Positions 11,139 to 22,400 of a DNA stretch of 64,000 bases are shown here, in pieces. Source of the DNA: Paracamarosporium sp. OC-R06-R3 (Eukaryota > Ascomycota > Dothideomycetes > Pleosporales > Didymosphaeriaceae); NCBI GenBank assembly GCA_019828545.1, contig JACVRA010000165.1, forward strand, positions 372,001 through 436,000. The letters run 5' to 3'. The position numbers and the translations under genes are program-made. Numbering within the stretch: position 1 is the first letter of the stretch; each line of letters starts with the position of its first letter. The notes beneath the pieces are model-generated. The model saw only the letters and a program-made list of their open reading frames with translations. It made no database searches and was not told the origin of the DNA.

Positions 11139-12028
11139 TGTTGTTCTGATAAGTGAGTGAGTGAGAGAAGAACACTCAGTGCGAAGTCCTTATTTACCTG
11201 TCTCGCTTATGGTCGTGTGTTGTTTATGACAACTACGTCGAGGCGTGCCTGCCTCATTCTGCATACGTTGACCTAACCGCTCACCGCTTTCCAAAATTGC
11301 CTACAATATATTACTAATATTTTGAAACCTGAATGCCCGCTTCCCCAGGTTTAGCGATAAACTCACGATCATCTCCGTACAAATACACTGGAAGTGCACT
11401 TCACATATCCAACCATGGTAAAATGGTCAGCCACTTTTCCAGTACATTTTGCGGAGCAAATCCTCAACATTTTCAAACTCAAAATGTGCACACGTTGAGA
11501 TGTTTCTACTTGACACGTCATTCCGACTTCCATAACTATACATTCACATTCACAATTAACATCGTCCTTTCCTCTTCAGAGATCGTTCGTAACTTGCTCA
11601 ACTCCTCTGCTACGCCCGACTTCTCATTCTCTGAATCATGTTAAGCAGGATTTAACGATGTGCAAATGGGTTACACACCGTCGTTCAACTATCCTGGCTG
11701 TCATTATACTTTTCGCTCTGGGTAACGGCCGTCTACGCAACGATTACGCTAGACCCTAGCACTTGCGATGTACGCTCGACGTACTATGGGTACAGATGTA
11801 AGGTACTAACAACGAAGGTGCGAGGTCTATGCTTGACGACTGAAGGGAAAGGGGAGGTTTGGTTTTGGGTACGGTGCTTACAAGAGATTGCAGATAGAGA
11901 CAAAAGCATCTATCGGATTATTTTGCAACATTACACATTCAAATCACACACTAAATAGAGGAAATAAAATATGAATATGAAGTAATTGATAGGGTATCTA
12001 TAAAATTGTGTATATAATCTACACTCGT
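11139..12028. other. Intergenic, no gene seen
   Basis: 890 AT-rich bases between two minus-strand genes: promoter of the coiled-coil gene on the left, 3' side of the transporter on the right. A plus-strand frame at 11333-11644 has no recognisable features. Confidence 0.5.
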
Positions 12029-13669
12029 CTAGTGTCCAAAAGCTGGACCCTGAGAATTCATCTTCGCAAACTCCTTGTTCTCCTTCTGCCATTTGTTGGC
12101 ATACTTGACACCAAATCCATCTTGGAAAACTTCGCGCACCGCCTCCAAAGGCATACCCTTGACTTCGGGGAAGCAGAAGATGATGAAGATCCAGCCCAGG
12201 AACATGAGGCCGCCGTAGAAGCCGAATGCGCCGGAGGGAGTGATGCCCTTCATCATGGACAGGAAGGTGGAAGCGACAATGATGTTGGTGGACCAGCAGG
12301 TTGCGGTGTTCAACATGGTGCCGACGGCACGGACTTCCATGGGGATGAACTCGGTGCCAATCCAGGCGATGGTAGCGATACCCGAGGCGTAGAAGCCGAT
12401 GAAGATGATGATCATAGCGATGAGGAGGTAAGCTGGCCAGCCGACCTGGTTGGTGGTAACCTCAAGCGTGTGCAGGTCGATCGGGATGTAGGAGAAAGCG
12501 ACGGCGGCAATGGTGAGACAGGTGAACATGCCGAAGACGGTGACAAGCAGGATGCTGCGGCGTCCGTATCTGTCTACGACGATGAGGAGTAAACCGCTGA
12601 AAACGAAGTTGGCGCCTGCAACGGCAATAGCAACGGCAGTGGGGTTGTTAAAGCCGACAATCTTGAAAAGTGTAGCGGAGTAGTACATGAGGGTGTTGAA
12701 TCCAGAGAACTGAGACAGCCCCATGATGATACAGGCGGTACCAACAGCACGAAGCGTGGCCATGTTTGTAAAGATGGACTTGAAGGTCTTCCAGATCGAG
12801 TCGTCAACCATGGTCTCCGTGGCCTGCTGAATGCTAAGCTCGATGCTCGCCATCTTGGCTCGGCGTTGCCCTTCAGTGGAGCCTGGGTAGAGTCGAAGGA
12901 GGATGCTCTCAGCTTGCTCCAGCTTGCCGTGGGCAACAAGCTGGCGAGGGGACTCTGGGCAAGTGAACAGAAGGCCAGCGAGAAGGATGGCAGGGAGAGC
13001 ACCAATGCCGACCGTAGCACGCCAGCCTTCACCCTTCACATGGGCGAAAGCTGCACCTAGAGCCGAGGCAAAGAGCTGTCCGAATGTTACAGACATGTTG
13101 TTAAAAGCGACCATACGACCACGGTATTTGGCAGGCGCAAGCTCAGAGATGTAGAGCGGGCAGATCATAGCAGCGCTTCCGACTCCTAGACCAACCACGA
13201 AGCGGCCAACGGCGAATTGTGCAACGGAGTAAGCAGCAGTTTGGAGGACAGTGCCGACCACGAAGACGACGCAAGCCGCCCAGATGGGCATCTTACGGCC
13301 AAACTTGTCAGCCGTCAGACCCGCGCAGATAGCGCCTACAAATGCACCACCGGAGGTAAGCGATGTGACGAGTTCTTGCTCTGAAGAATTGAGCTCATGG
13401 CCAAGCGAATTGCCAATAGTGACCAGAACTGATGAGATGTAGCCAGTGTCATATCCGAAAAGAAGACCCCCGAGAGAGATGACGAAGCTGATAAGCCATG
13501 CTCCTTTGGATGCGGCAGTCTGTTCGATGGCGGAGAGTTCGTTAAGTTCTGCTGCGTCGGTAGTTGCCAATGTGTCGATGTTCTCGATCTTTTCTGATGA
13601 GGAGTTGGAGTTCACATCAAGGTGAACCTTCTTCTCCTCCATGTCCTTTTTGCTTTCGTAAGTCGCCAT
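12029..13669 (-). CDS. MFS sugar porter, hexose/myo-inositol transporter type
   Basis: Single exon, 546 residues. The start at 13669 has an ideal context (TCACCATGGCG). A hydrophilic N terminus of ~60 residues leads into twelve hydrophobic segments. Sugar-porter signatures are GGLLFGYDTGYISSVL in helix 1, DKFGRK in loop 2-3, the PESPR box (CPESPRQLVAHG), DRYGRR in loop 8-9, and PEVKGMPLE at the end. These are proton-coupled plasma-membrane importers. The GYDTG start and the loop motifs fit the fungal hexose/inositol branch; the exact sugar cannot be decided by eye. The last helices and the tail are regular, so the gene looks intact. Confidence 0.92.
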   Translation of the reverse strand: MATYESKKDMEEKKVHLDVNSNSSSEKIENIDTLATTDAAELNELSAIEQTAASKGAWLISFVISLGGLLFGYDTGYISSVLVTIGNSLGHELNSSEQELVTSLTSGGAFVGAICAGLTADKFGRKMPIWAACVVFVVGTVLQTAAYSVAQFAVGRFVVGLGVGSAAMICPLYISELAPAKYRGRMVAFNNMSVTFGQLFASALGAAFAHVKGEGWRATVGIGALPAILLAGLLFTCPESPRQLVAHGKLEQAESILLRLYPGSTEGQRRAKMASIELSIQQATETMVDDSIWKTFKSIFTNMATLRAVGTACIIMGLSQFSGFNTLMYYSATLFKIVGFNNPTAVAIAVAGANFVFSGLLLIVVDRYGRRSILLVTVFGMFTCLTIAAVAFSYIPIDLHTLEVTTNQVGWPAYLLIAMIIIFIGFYASGIATIAWIGTEFIPMEVRAVGTMLNTATCWSTNIIVASTFLSMMKGITPSGAFGFYGGLMFLGWIFIIFCFPEVKGMPLEAVREVFQDGFGVKYANKWQKENKEFAKMNSQGPAFGH

Positions 13670-14831
13670 GGTGATGGACTGATGCTGGACCGATGTCAAA
13701 GTTGAAGTCGAAGCCAACAGGGATGATGTATCCTCAAAGAGATAGTTGAGAAGTTGTGGTTGTGGTTGCAATACCAGTGAAGGCTGCAGTGATGGTGTTC
13801 AGATGGTGGAGCAAAAGGGATCTATATATGCTGATCTCTCGAGACCAATGTTCCCAGGCAGTGCGCGATTTCCACGCGGTTGCTACGTTGGGTCCCGCCC
13901 CAGCCCGAGACGAGGCCTCGCGCCTCTCCTCCGCAATTCCCTCTGGTCGGAAACTAAGCTAGCGTGCTTGGGGTGCATGAGCGGGGCGTCGGTTGAGGCA
14001 CCGTCCAGGCGGCGTCATCGCTCCTGGCGTGAAGCCGAACGTGGAGCCGAACGCCCAGGCGGCCAAGATCATCGGGGATTGAGGGATTGCCATTGGATGG
14101 GAGACTGCCATGCTCACTCAGGAAAATCAGAGCCGCGACGATTGGACGGGAGGGCGCCCTAGGCGGTCTTGAGAGCCCAGACGCCGATGCGGTTTTCACT
14201 GCCATGTTCAATCGCGCAGCGCACGGTCTCCATCATGAACCTTGCACGCCACACGGAATGGCAGTTTACTCCGCGGCACTCAAAGCCTGCTGCACCATCT
14301 TGCTGAACCTCATTCCAGGCCTACCGACCGGCAGCCAGCATGCGTGTATCCGAGCTTACCCACGGTCATGTGTGCCAGATTCCCAAGGGTGACGTCGTGT
14401 GGGACCACTTCTCCAGCGGAGTCAGGGGGCCAGCGCTTGAACAGGTATCACCAAGTGGAGCTCGAGCGAAATGAGCAGGGCCCACAGAATGCTAACGAAT
14501 ACGGTGGATGGGCTTTGTCCACATGTCCAACTTGTCCAACAGCAGACTACGGCTTCCAAGTGACATCACAATGCGCAGTGAAAACCATGAACTCCACTGT
14601 GACCATGTCCCAAGCCTGACTCGGATATCCAGTTCGAACTTCAGGCTTTGCCAACTCCATTGCAATTCGTACTAAGCTTAGTCTTGAGTTGGTTGCTTCG
14701 AGTCATCGAAAGGCTGCGGCTAAACCTGAAAATTACGTAGATATCTCACGACACTGGAGAGAGCAGTGGAAGCAGATTTGAAGTGTAATCATGCTTTCGT
14801 AAATTCATGTCTATGTCTACAATGGTAACGT
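13670..14831. other. Transporter promoter and gene-free spacer
   Basis: 1162 bases. A TATA-like stretch (ATATATA, 13822-13829) lies ~155 bases before the transporter start. Small plus-strand frames in 13.7-14.6 kb overlap in several frames without any recognisable motif. Confidence 0.5.
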
Positions 14832-17075
14832 TCAGCCCCAAACGTCTGCCCTCCACTTTCCTCGCTTCTTCAAACCGTCAGTCCACTCCTTCACCTCACC
14901 CTCACTCAGCCCCTTTTGCTTGGCAGCAGCTTCCTCCATCTTGCCGTCGACCTCTCTCGCCATACTTGCCTTTCCACAAATGTACATGTTTGCCCCTGTG
15001 TTAAGCATCTCTAACACGGTCTCACTCTCCTCCGCCACCCGGTCCTGCACGTAGACCTTCTTGCCGCCCTCTCTTGAAAAAGCGGTCACTATGCGGAGCT
15101 TATCGCCTAGCGTCTCCTGTAGTTTCTCTAATTCTTCACGATAAATGTAGTCTGAGTTGGGACTACGGCAGCCGAAAAACAAAAGCATGCGACCCACAGG
15201 CTTGCCTAGAGCATGTAACTTAGCTCGCTCTGCGAGAAAGGCACGGAACGGCGCGAAACCAGTTCCCGCGGCAATGAGAATGAGAGGTGTTGAAGATGTG
15301 ATCGGCAGCTTGAATTTTGACTTTCGTACGTGTGCGAATACGGTTCCGCCCTCTGTGCCTCCAGGAGCGGTGTGTTGAAACGTCGGTGTAGCCACCTTGG
15401 TGTTGGAGGGTAGCTTTGATGTGGAGAGGAGGTAGTTCGATGTTAGGCCGTGAATTGTGCTGTTGTTTTCGTCTGCAACAGCCTTGTTCACAACAAGCGC
15501 CGTCAGTGCGATACGTCGTGGGGAGATGACGGAGCTGGACGAGATAGAGTAGTATCGCGGTTGCAGAGACAGCAAATTCTCAACGACAAATGAGAACGGC
15601 AGAGCAGTCCATGCGTCTAGTGGGCTAGCGAGTTGTAGCAGTCGTGCGAGAGTGATGTGCGTGGAAGAAGTGAACTGTTCGTAACGAGCGCGGTCTTGGC
15701 CGATCTCAGTGAGCATGCCCTTTGCTTCCGGCGTGGGAGCAAATTGTGCGAGTTCGAAAATCGTCTTTCGGGAAACCGGTGCGCAGATTTCAAGATGGTG
15801 CCGCAGTACAGCTTCGAGCGTGCTGCCAGAAGGCACCTTGGGTTTCGCAGAATCATCTAGTGCTGCAATCGTAAGGGTATCCTTCCTACGGCCGTTGAGT
15901 CCGAGAGTCTCTAAAAGTCGCTCAACCTCCTCGTCAGGATTGCACGGCCAGATTCCAATGTGATCTCCTGTCTTGTAGACTAGATCGCTGTTTCCAAGGT
16001 CGAGCTCCATGTGGATGCAGTTCCGGTCACCGGCTGTGAACAGCTCCCGAGAGCTTCGCACAGGCAATGGAAAGATGGCCGAGTTCAGTGACGTTTGTTG
16101 GTGGTGCACCGACACCTGGTGAACAGAGTCGTCTTTCTCGCCCTCAGCCTTGTTGCCAAATTCAACACTGACTGTAGGCTGATATGCAACAGTTTTCTGC
16201 TCGTACCCCATGCTACGGAGCAACGCAAACATGTCGTCCTTCCACGACTGGAAGTCTTCCTCGGTTGCACCTTCAGCGTCGTTCGCACGCTGTGGTGGCA
16301 TGAGTGCCGTTGCTCCAGCTGCGTCGAGTGCCTCTACGACAACATCGAGAACACGGTTGTAGTATTTGTAGTTGCTGTTTCCAAGACCCAAGGCAAAGTA
16401 TCGTAGGTTCTCCACTTTCTTTTCCTGGTCTTTGATTCGCTTGATCCAATCCCAAAGTCCTGCGGCGTTGTCGCTTGGGTCGCCTTCGCCATATGTGCTG
16501 AGGATGAAGATTGCGAAGTGCTTCTGCTGGATTTCTGCAATGGTATCGGCGTCGTAGTCGGACAAATCCTAGACGATGTGAGCTCAGTGTCAAAAACCTA
16601 GCATCGTTGATTGTGTAGGGCAAGCCCAGAATGAACACTGCACTGTGCGGATCTCAGGGTAACTCACTGCTACTAGCGCGTTGATCCCGAACCTGGTATG
16701 ACACTCGCGACCCAGAGTCTCTGCGAAACGCTCTGAAGTGCCTGACTGCGAGCCCCAAAAGATGACCACCTGGTAGTCACCTTCCTCCAGTCGCTGCGCA
16801 ACATTGCGAGTAGTAGTTGCCTTGCTGCTTGAAGCACCATCCGCGAGTTGTGGGCGCTCGAACCACACCTTGTAGTATGGATCTGGCTTGTCCCAAAGAC
16901 GACCCCGCGTTATGTATCCAAGGGCAGAGAGGATGAAAAGGAAGGCGGCGACGCCATCTGCTGCGGTTGATGGCTTGAGTGTGTCGACAATAGGAGAAGA
17001 CTGTAATGTTCGCAATAGCGGGTTGAGCGTCGACTGGAGATCGCTCACATCGATGGGAAAATTGAAAGATTCCAT
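14832..17075 (-). CDS. NADPH-cytochrome P450 reductase (paralogue paired with a P450)
   Basis: Two exons (16668-17075 and 14832-16568; intron 16569-16667, GTGAGT...CTAG) give 714 residues. It moves electrons from NADPH through FAD and FMN to P450s at the ER. An N-terminal membrane helix (AAFLFILSALGYITRG, ~44-59) precedes the flavodoxin domain: GSQSGTSERFAETLG, TYGEGDPSDNA (161-171) and GLGNSNYKYYN. The FAD domain has RYYSISSS, and the NADPH domain has GTGFAPFRAFLAER, CGKASMAREV and the terminal DVWG with its conserved Asp and Trp. All cofactor motifs are intact. The N terminus (LWDKPDPYYKVWFERPQ) looks unlike the main fungal CPR, so this is probably a second, specialised copy. It is transcribed away from the P450 at 17770, with a 694-base shared promoter. 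Confidence 0.93.
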
Positions 17076-17769
17076 TTTGAAGGTTTGGGGTATCGATGAG
17101 CACCACTTGGGGGTCGAAGGCGCGGTAATATAAGGCAGGAGCGTCTATCTCTATCTGAAGTGCTCGCAATGCTATCCAAATCTCTTTGGAAGCTTTCGGA
17201 ATTGCCTTCTATACCGAGGCGAATCGAAACGAGACCATTTCCCACAATAACCCCCACGATGGCGAATTTCTGCTCCAACAAAATGAAATCAATCACATGC
17301 GAAGGAGGCGAAACGCCGTGGGCGCGCTTGGCCGTTAGCGACTCCAGTCCAGCTGCGCGACGGATCGCCATAAGCCCATTAGGGGTTGTCGGCCCTCTCA
17401 AAAAGGGAACTATGCTGTGCATGGACACTTTGTGGAGAACTGGGGCTCCACAACGCTGGAATTGGAACGATGTTTCGCAGGACAAGTGAACCCCGCCATG
17501 GTTTAGACCCCGCGTTTCTCCACGCGCAGGTAGTGTACTCCGCCTAGCGGGGTTGCTCGATATGGCGATGTTCTCCGTACACTTCTATCTTAGTGAGACG
17601 TTGGGCAGCATGCATTAGGAAGTTCGCCTAGGCTCCGCAGTTTACGTTTGTGTGGATGCTTTCCACCATAGTTTTAAAGAGTTGATGGTGACGCTGCTGG
17701 AGAAATATCAGGACAGTTTCTCACATTGCTGGAGCCACCACAGATCCAGTGTCTTCGATACTTCACACA
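17076..17769. promoter_or_regulatory. Shared divergent promoter, CPR / P450
   Basis: 694 bases between the two starts. Co-regulation of reductase and P450 is inferred from the arrangement. No clear TATA box or repeated operator was recognised; the sequence mixes GC-rich and AT-rich stretches. Confidence 0.5.
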
Positions 17770-19412
17770 ATGTCTATCGCGGTTACATCGTTACCATACG
17801 CGGTTGCCCTAGGCGCCTGCGTATTTTTGTACTTCGTCGTATACCCTGTTGTTGTTTACTTCCGTGATGTTAACGGTACGTCCGGCAAACTTCCGCAAAG
17901 GGATCTTCGCTGACTCATGCAGGACTTCGTCGCTATCCGAATATGCACCCCTTGTCGGGCATTTCATGGGTGCCTTTCATGGTGCTATCACACTTTGGTG
18001 AACGGTCGACCTATCTTGCCAAACTCCACCAGAAATATCCCGTCATACGCACCGGACCAAACGCTCTTTCCTACGGCGACGTGCGCGCCATCAAGGACAT
18101 ATACGGCCACAACACTCCTTGCACGAAAGACGGCCAGTACGTCGTTGGTGCTGGAACTCACTACCATCTCGCCGATGTAGTCGACAAGCACGATCATGCC
18201 CGCAAGAGGAAAACACTGAGCTCCGCATACGCCCTGAAGAATCTTGAGGGTTGGGAACATAAGGTCGCCGATAAGACGTACAAGCTACTTCAGCATCTCG
18301 ACAAGTGCTGCACTGCACCATTGAAATCTGGGGAGGCAGTCAAGCCAGAAGATGTCAACGTCGACTTCCGCAAGTGGAGCAACTTCTTCACACTTGATGC
18401 TATCGCCGATATCGGTCTCTCTGAGAAGCTTGGTTTCCTTGATCGTGGCCACGACCGTGTTACTGGACGACGCACCGATGGCACTACATACGAGTGCGAT
18501 TTCCGCCCTGCTCTTTACCAAACTGCCCGTAAACAGTCCTTGCTCATCTGGAACTACGAATGGTACTCGATCATTGACAAGATTTCCAACATTATTCCGT
18601 TCTACGGTCGTATGGGCAAACTTTCAAAGGAGTGGGAGGGCATTCCGGTTGAGCTTGCACATCGGCGTCTGCAGAGGTATCGTGCCGGCGAGAAGCTTGA
18701 TGATTTTTTCCAAGCGCTCATGGAGGACAAGAATGGCCACCAAAATAACCTTGAGTGGGGCGAGATCGTGGCTGAGATCAGCATCATGATGAACGCCGGC
18801 TCCGCAACCACTGCCATCGCTATCACGAACATCATCTACCAGCTCATCAAGAATCCCGAGGTTATGCAGAAGGTAGTTGAGGAGATTGATGCAGCAGTTG
18901 AAGATGACGAAGACGAGGATGAGAGCGGAGTGCTTGCATACGACAAGGTGAAGCATCTGCCTTATTTGCGCGCATGCTTGGACGAGTCTCTCCGCCTGTT
19001 CCCGCCTACTCCTCACGGCTTGCCGCGCGAAACGCCCGCGGACGGTGCCAATATCCTCGGCGATTATATCCCCGGCGGTGTCACGGTATCCATGTCTGCT
19101 CTCGTCGCACACCGACAGGAGTCTGTCTTTCCGCAAGCCGAGAAGTTTATCCCAGAGAGGTTCCTTGGCGAAGAAGGCAAAGCGCTCCAACCCTACTTCC
19201 TTTCGTTTTCTGCGGGCGCTCGAGGATGCATCGGACGCAATATCTCGTATCTGGAACAGGCCGTGGTTGTGGCAAGTGTGCTCAGGAGATACGGCTTTGC
19301 CTTGAGCAGCCCTGATTGGCAGCTTCAGAGGCTGGAGACAATGAACTGGATATTGGGAGATATGCCGGTCAAGGTTTGGAGAAGAGAACGAAAGTCAGCT
19401 TCAAGCGAGTAG
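17770..19412 (+). CDS. Cytochrome P450, benzoate-4-monooxygenase-like
   Basis: Two exons (17770-17875 and 17923-19412; 47-base intron with GCTGAC branch) give 531 residues. An N-terminal membrane helix (residues ~4-28) runs into the hinge DVNGLRRYPN, rebuilt across the splice. Further landmarks are RKRKTLSSAYALKNLEGWEHKVADK, the I-helix MMNAGSATTAIA (324-335), ESLR (390-393), FIPERF (444-449), and the heme loop FSAGARGCIG (464-473) with the axial cysteine at 471. The overall pattern resembles proteins usually annotated as benzoate 4-monooxygenase P450, but that label is loose and the substrate is unknown. The I-helix lacks the usual acidic residue before Thr-Thr. The divergent CPR next door is its likely electron donor. 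Confidence 0.9.
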
Positions 19413-22400
19413 GAAGCCGAAGTGACGTCATCGATGTTGGAGCCCGACTTACGAGAATCGGGGCGCATTGAAACCGTGCTGCATTTTAGCCTTTCATTCT
19501 ATAGACATCGCAAGTTTTGAATGTATTAATCGACCTTGTTCATGGTCCACCTCACCATCTTGTTCCAATCCGTGATCGATGAAGTTGAAGAATACGCATT
19601 TTTGCCAACAGTTGTTTCGTCGCATCGACCGTATCAGTGAACCTCTCTTGCTAAGCGTGATCTATTGGTGTGATAGAAGGTGTTCATATCCGCTTCATCG
19701 CGTGAGTCTCTCGGACATTCTCATGTTGATGACCGCCTACTTGTTTTGCCGCTCGCTACTGCATAAAGACAGTAGCAAGATAGGAGTCATCCCAGTACAG
19801 CATTCCTGCAATCTAGACCTTGTGACGTGAATCTTGACGTGGGTTGTGGTTGCAATCCCACCCGTCACAAGCCTCCAGCACTTTTGCTTACATCGTCGAG
19901 CAATTGAGAGGCCGCGAGGGCGTCCAATCACTGCACGGAATGTCGAATTTTCCGAAAGCTAACGAACATCTCCGTATACATGGTGTGATGATAGCACGTC
20001 TAGGAATGGAAGATTGATCCCAGTGGCTCGATATTGCTGCCGAAGTGGACGGACTGTCGACGTCCGCCCGAAGAAAGGACTCTTACGAGGAATGCGAAGG
20101 ATCCACTATACACTCCCAAGAAACCATAGCGAAGAAAGCGAGAAGCGTTGAATCTGGACGGTTCGGTGGCGAGAATGTTTTCAATCGTTCATCTGCTTAT
20201 TCCCTTGCATGTGCCCTTTCTGTCAACGGGCATCTCTTTATCGGTCTATTGTTGCTCACCGCTATCCGTCGTATGAGCGAAGGCATATGCTGTTGTCGGC
20301 TCATTACTATCTTCGTTTAATGAGTTCGTGTTGGTTGGGATGTCGGGATATATCTCAACGATAAGAAATGTAGGCAATCATAAACATGCAGGGTGTCTTT
20401 AGCCGTCGTTTCAGAAGTCATGTGGTCTGCAGGACAAGAAGGTGACGGACAAATTTCTGACAAGGCTCTAGCCCACATGCCTCATTCTCATGTGCATCAA
20501 CGTGCAGTACAAGCTCCACTCTGAGGTCAAGACTTGCATAACGTGTGTACCAGGTCCCGGGTTTGAACTGAGCTGCAGTTACCCAGAGCAATGGATCTTT
20601 GCACCTGATCTCGGGCCCGCATCGGCCTGCAAAGCAAGACAGAGCCTGAAGTGCATGCATTAGAAAACAGAGTCATGCCAATTCAGGATATGTCCGTCCC
20701 GGAGTATTGCCAATACATTGACTTCTTGCGCTTGTTTTACGAGAGTTGGTGGCAACGAATTGATCGTCCCTACATATGCATATGATCCTGAAATCAAACG
20801 AGACGTGTCCAAGGAGATACCGGACTACGGGATACGATATTGGGAGTCTCTTGGTTGTTTCTGCTCTTTTTAGTATATTACACGCTTTTTAGCGCATGTA
20901 CTCGACTAAGATGCTACCTCGATATACTTTGGAAACAATGTACCCTGCTATTTCCCAACGGTCATGGCACATACCATACATCTGCATGGCCCGGGATGAG
21001 TAGTAGATTGTCCACGTGGCGACCTAGATCGAGCATACGCATGGCTTTTTGTAGAAGATCGGACTTTTTCTCTTATCAGAACGGCTCTTTTGAATGGGAA
21101 GGGCGATGCCTTTGATGGATAGGCTGGAAAGATAGCCCGAAATAGGCCCTTAAAGTAAAATAGCCATACACTTATATGGACATTGATTAGACAAGGTGCA
21201 AATTTTGAGAGGTCGTCACTCTTCCAGTGGTGGAAATGTTCAAAAGTGGTTCCAGAGCGTACGCCCAACGTGACGAAGATTACGCATCCCCACCAAATTG
21301 ATGACCATCAGTGACACGCAACTTATTACCCGCCATCGTCACTGACCGGCATGCTACCTCTACCATAGCCACACAGCCGGCAGTAACTAAGACATGATTC
21401 CTTTCATCCCTCTCAGCCACATCGGGGAGGTTTTACATAACTACACTAGAGTTTGAAGATGCTAATACCATTAGCCTCGTCCGCTGGCCGCCTCAAAGTT
21501 GCAAATCTCACCTGCCTAGGAGATTTTGCATGCAAGACCAGGTTCGCTGCGCTACGGCCCTCGGTCTAAGTTCCGTGACGGCCCAATCTTCCTTCCAAGC
21601 CATGAATCGCGGTCCAACAGCTACGATCAGACCAATAGTAGATGATGCAGTCCATCTAAGAAGGAGCACGTGCTCAGTTCTAGGACGCACAAATCATGTG
21701 GCGTAATATCGGCATATCGCGGAGCTAGGTATCGAATCGACGAAGCGGATACCCATATGCCCGATCACCACCCGCAGGGCAGGGATTGACGATAACTTGC
21801 AGGCGGCAGGCGTTATCACATCCGATACGCGCTCCTGAAAACCGCGTTGTACTGTAGCCAGTTATTTCTAGCAGGCTAGCCATGCAGCAATTATCGTCGC
21901 ATGCGCTCCTCAACGTCAATACAATCCTCAGGCTGCAATATGGTTCCATGCTCATGACCCTCGTGCTGCGCGTACCGCGGGTTTGAGAGGATACCAAGTA
22001 GGTCGACGATGTGGCTATCAGCCTCTGCTTACATATTTGAACTAGTTGAGGACGAGTTCGATCTGTTCATAAGCGCCTTATAACAAACGGGGACCTTCCA
22101 AACTCAACTAAGTGGTGCCTCCTCCTTCCTCCGCACAATTTCTTCCAACATTCACTAGAGGAAGAGTGTCAGCAGCGATCTGAATAGTGTTGTTCATCTC
22201 GACTATGAAGTCATCGTCACAGCGCATTGAATCTTGATTTTAATGTATTATTTGTATGTAGTTTACATCCGGAAGGATCTTTCGGGGACCGGTAGCGCCA
22301 GCCCCAAGCGAGGAAGTTAACGCTAGGAGTCTCCCCATGGCACGCAGGGCTCATGAGGCTCTGCCCTGGCGCGTCGCTCGCGCAGCTAGGCGCATGCAAC

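Noticed and set aside
20540..20600. GGGTTTGAA-like T-loop suggesting a tRNA
   Set aside because: No matching T-stem, acceptor stem or anticodon arm could be paired on either strand.
20840..21115. 91-codon frame with a hydrophobic start and several cysteines, at first sight a small secreted protein
   Set aside because: It starts only at TTG with no ATG in frame upstream, and the cysteines have no regular spacing.
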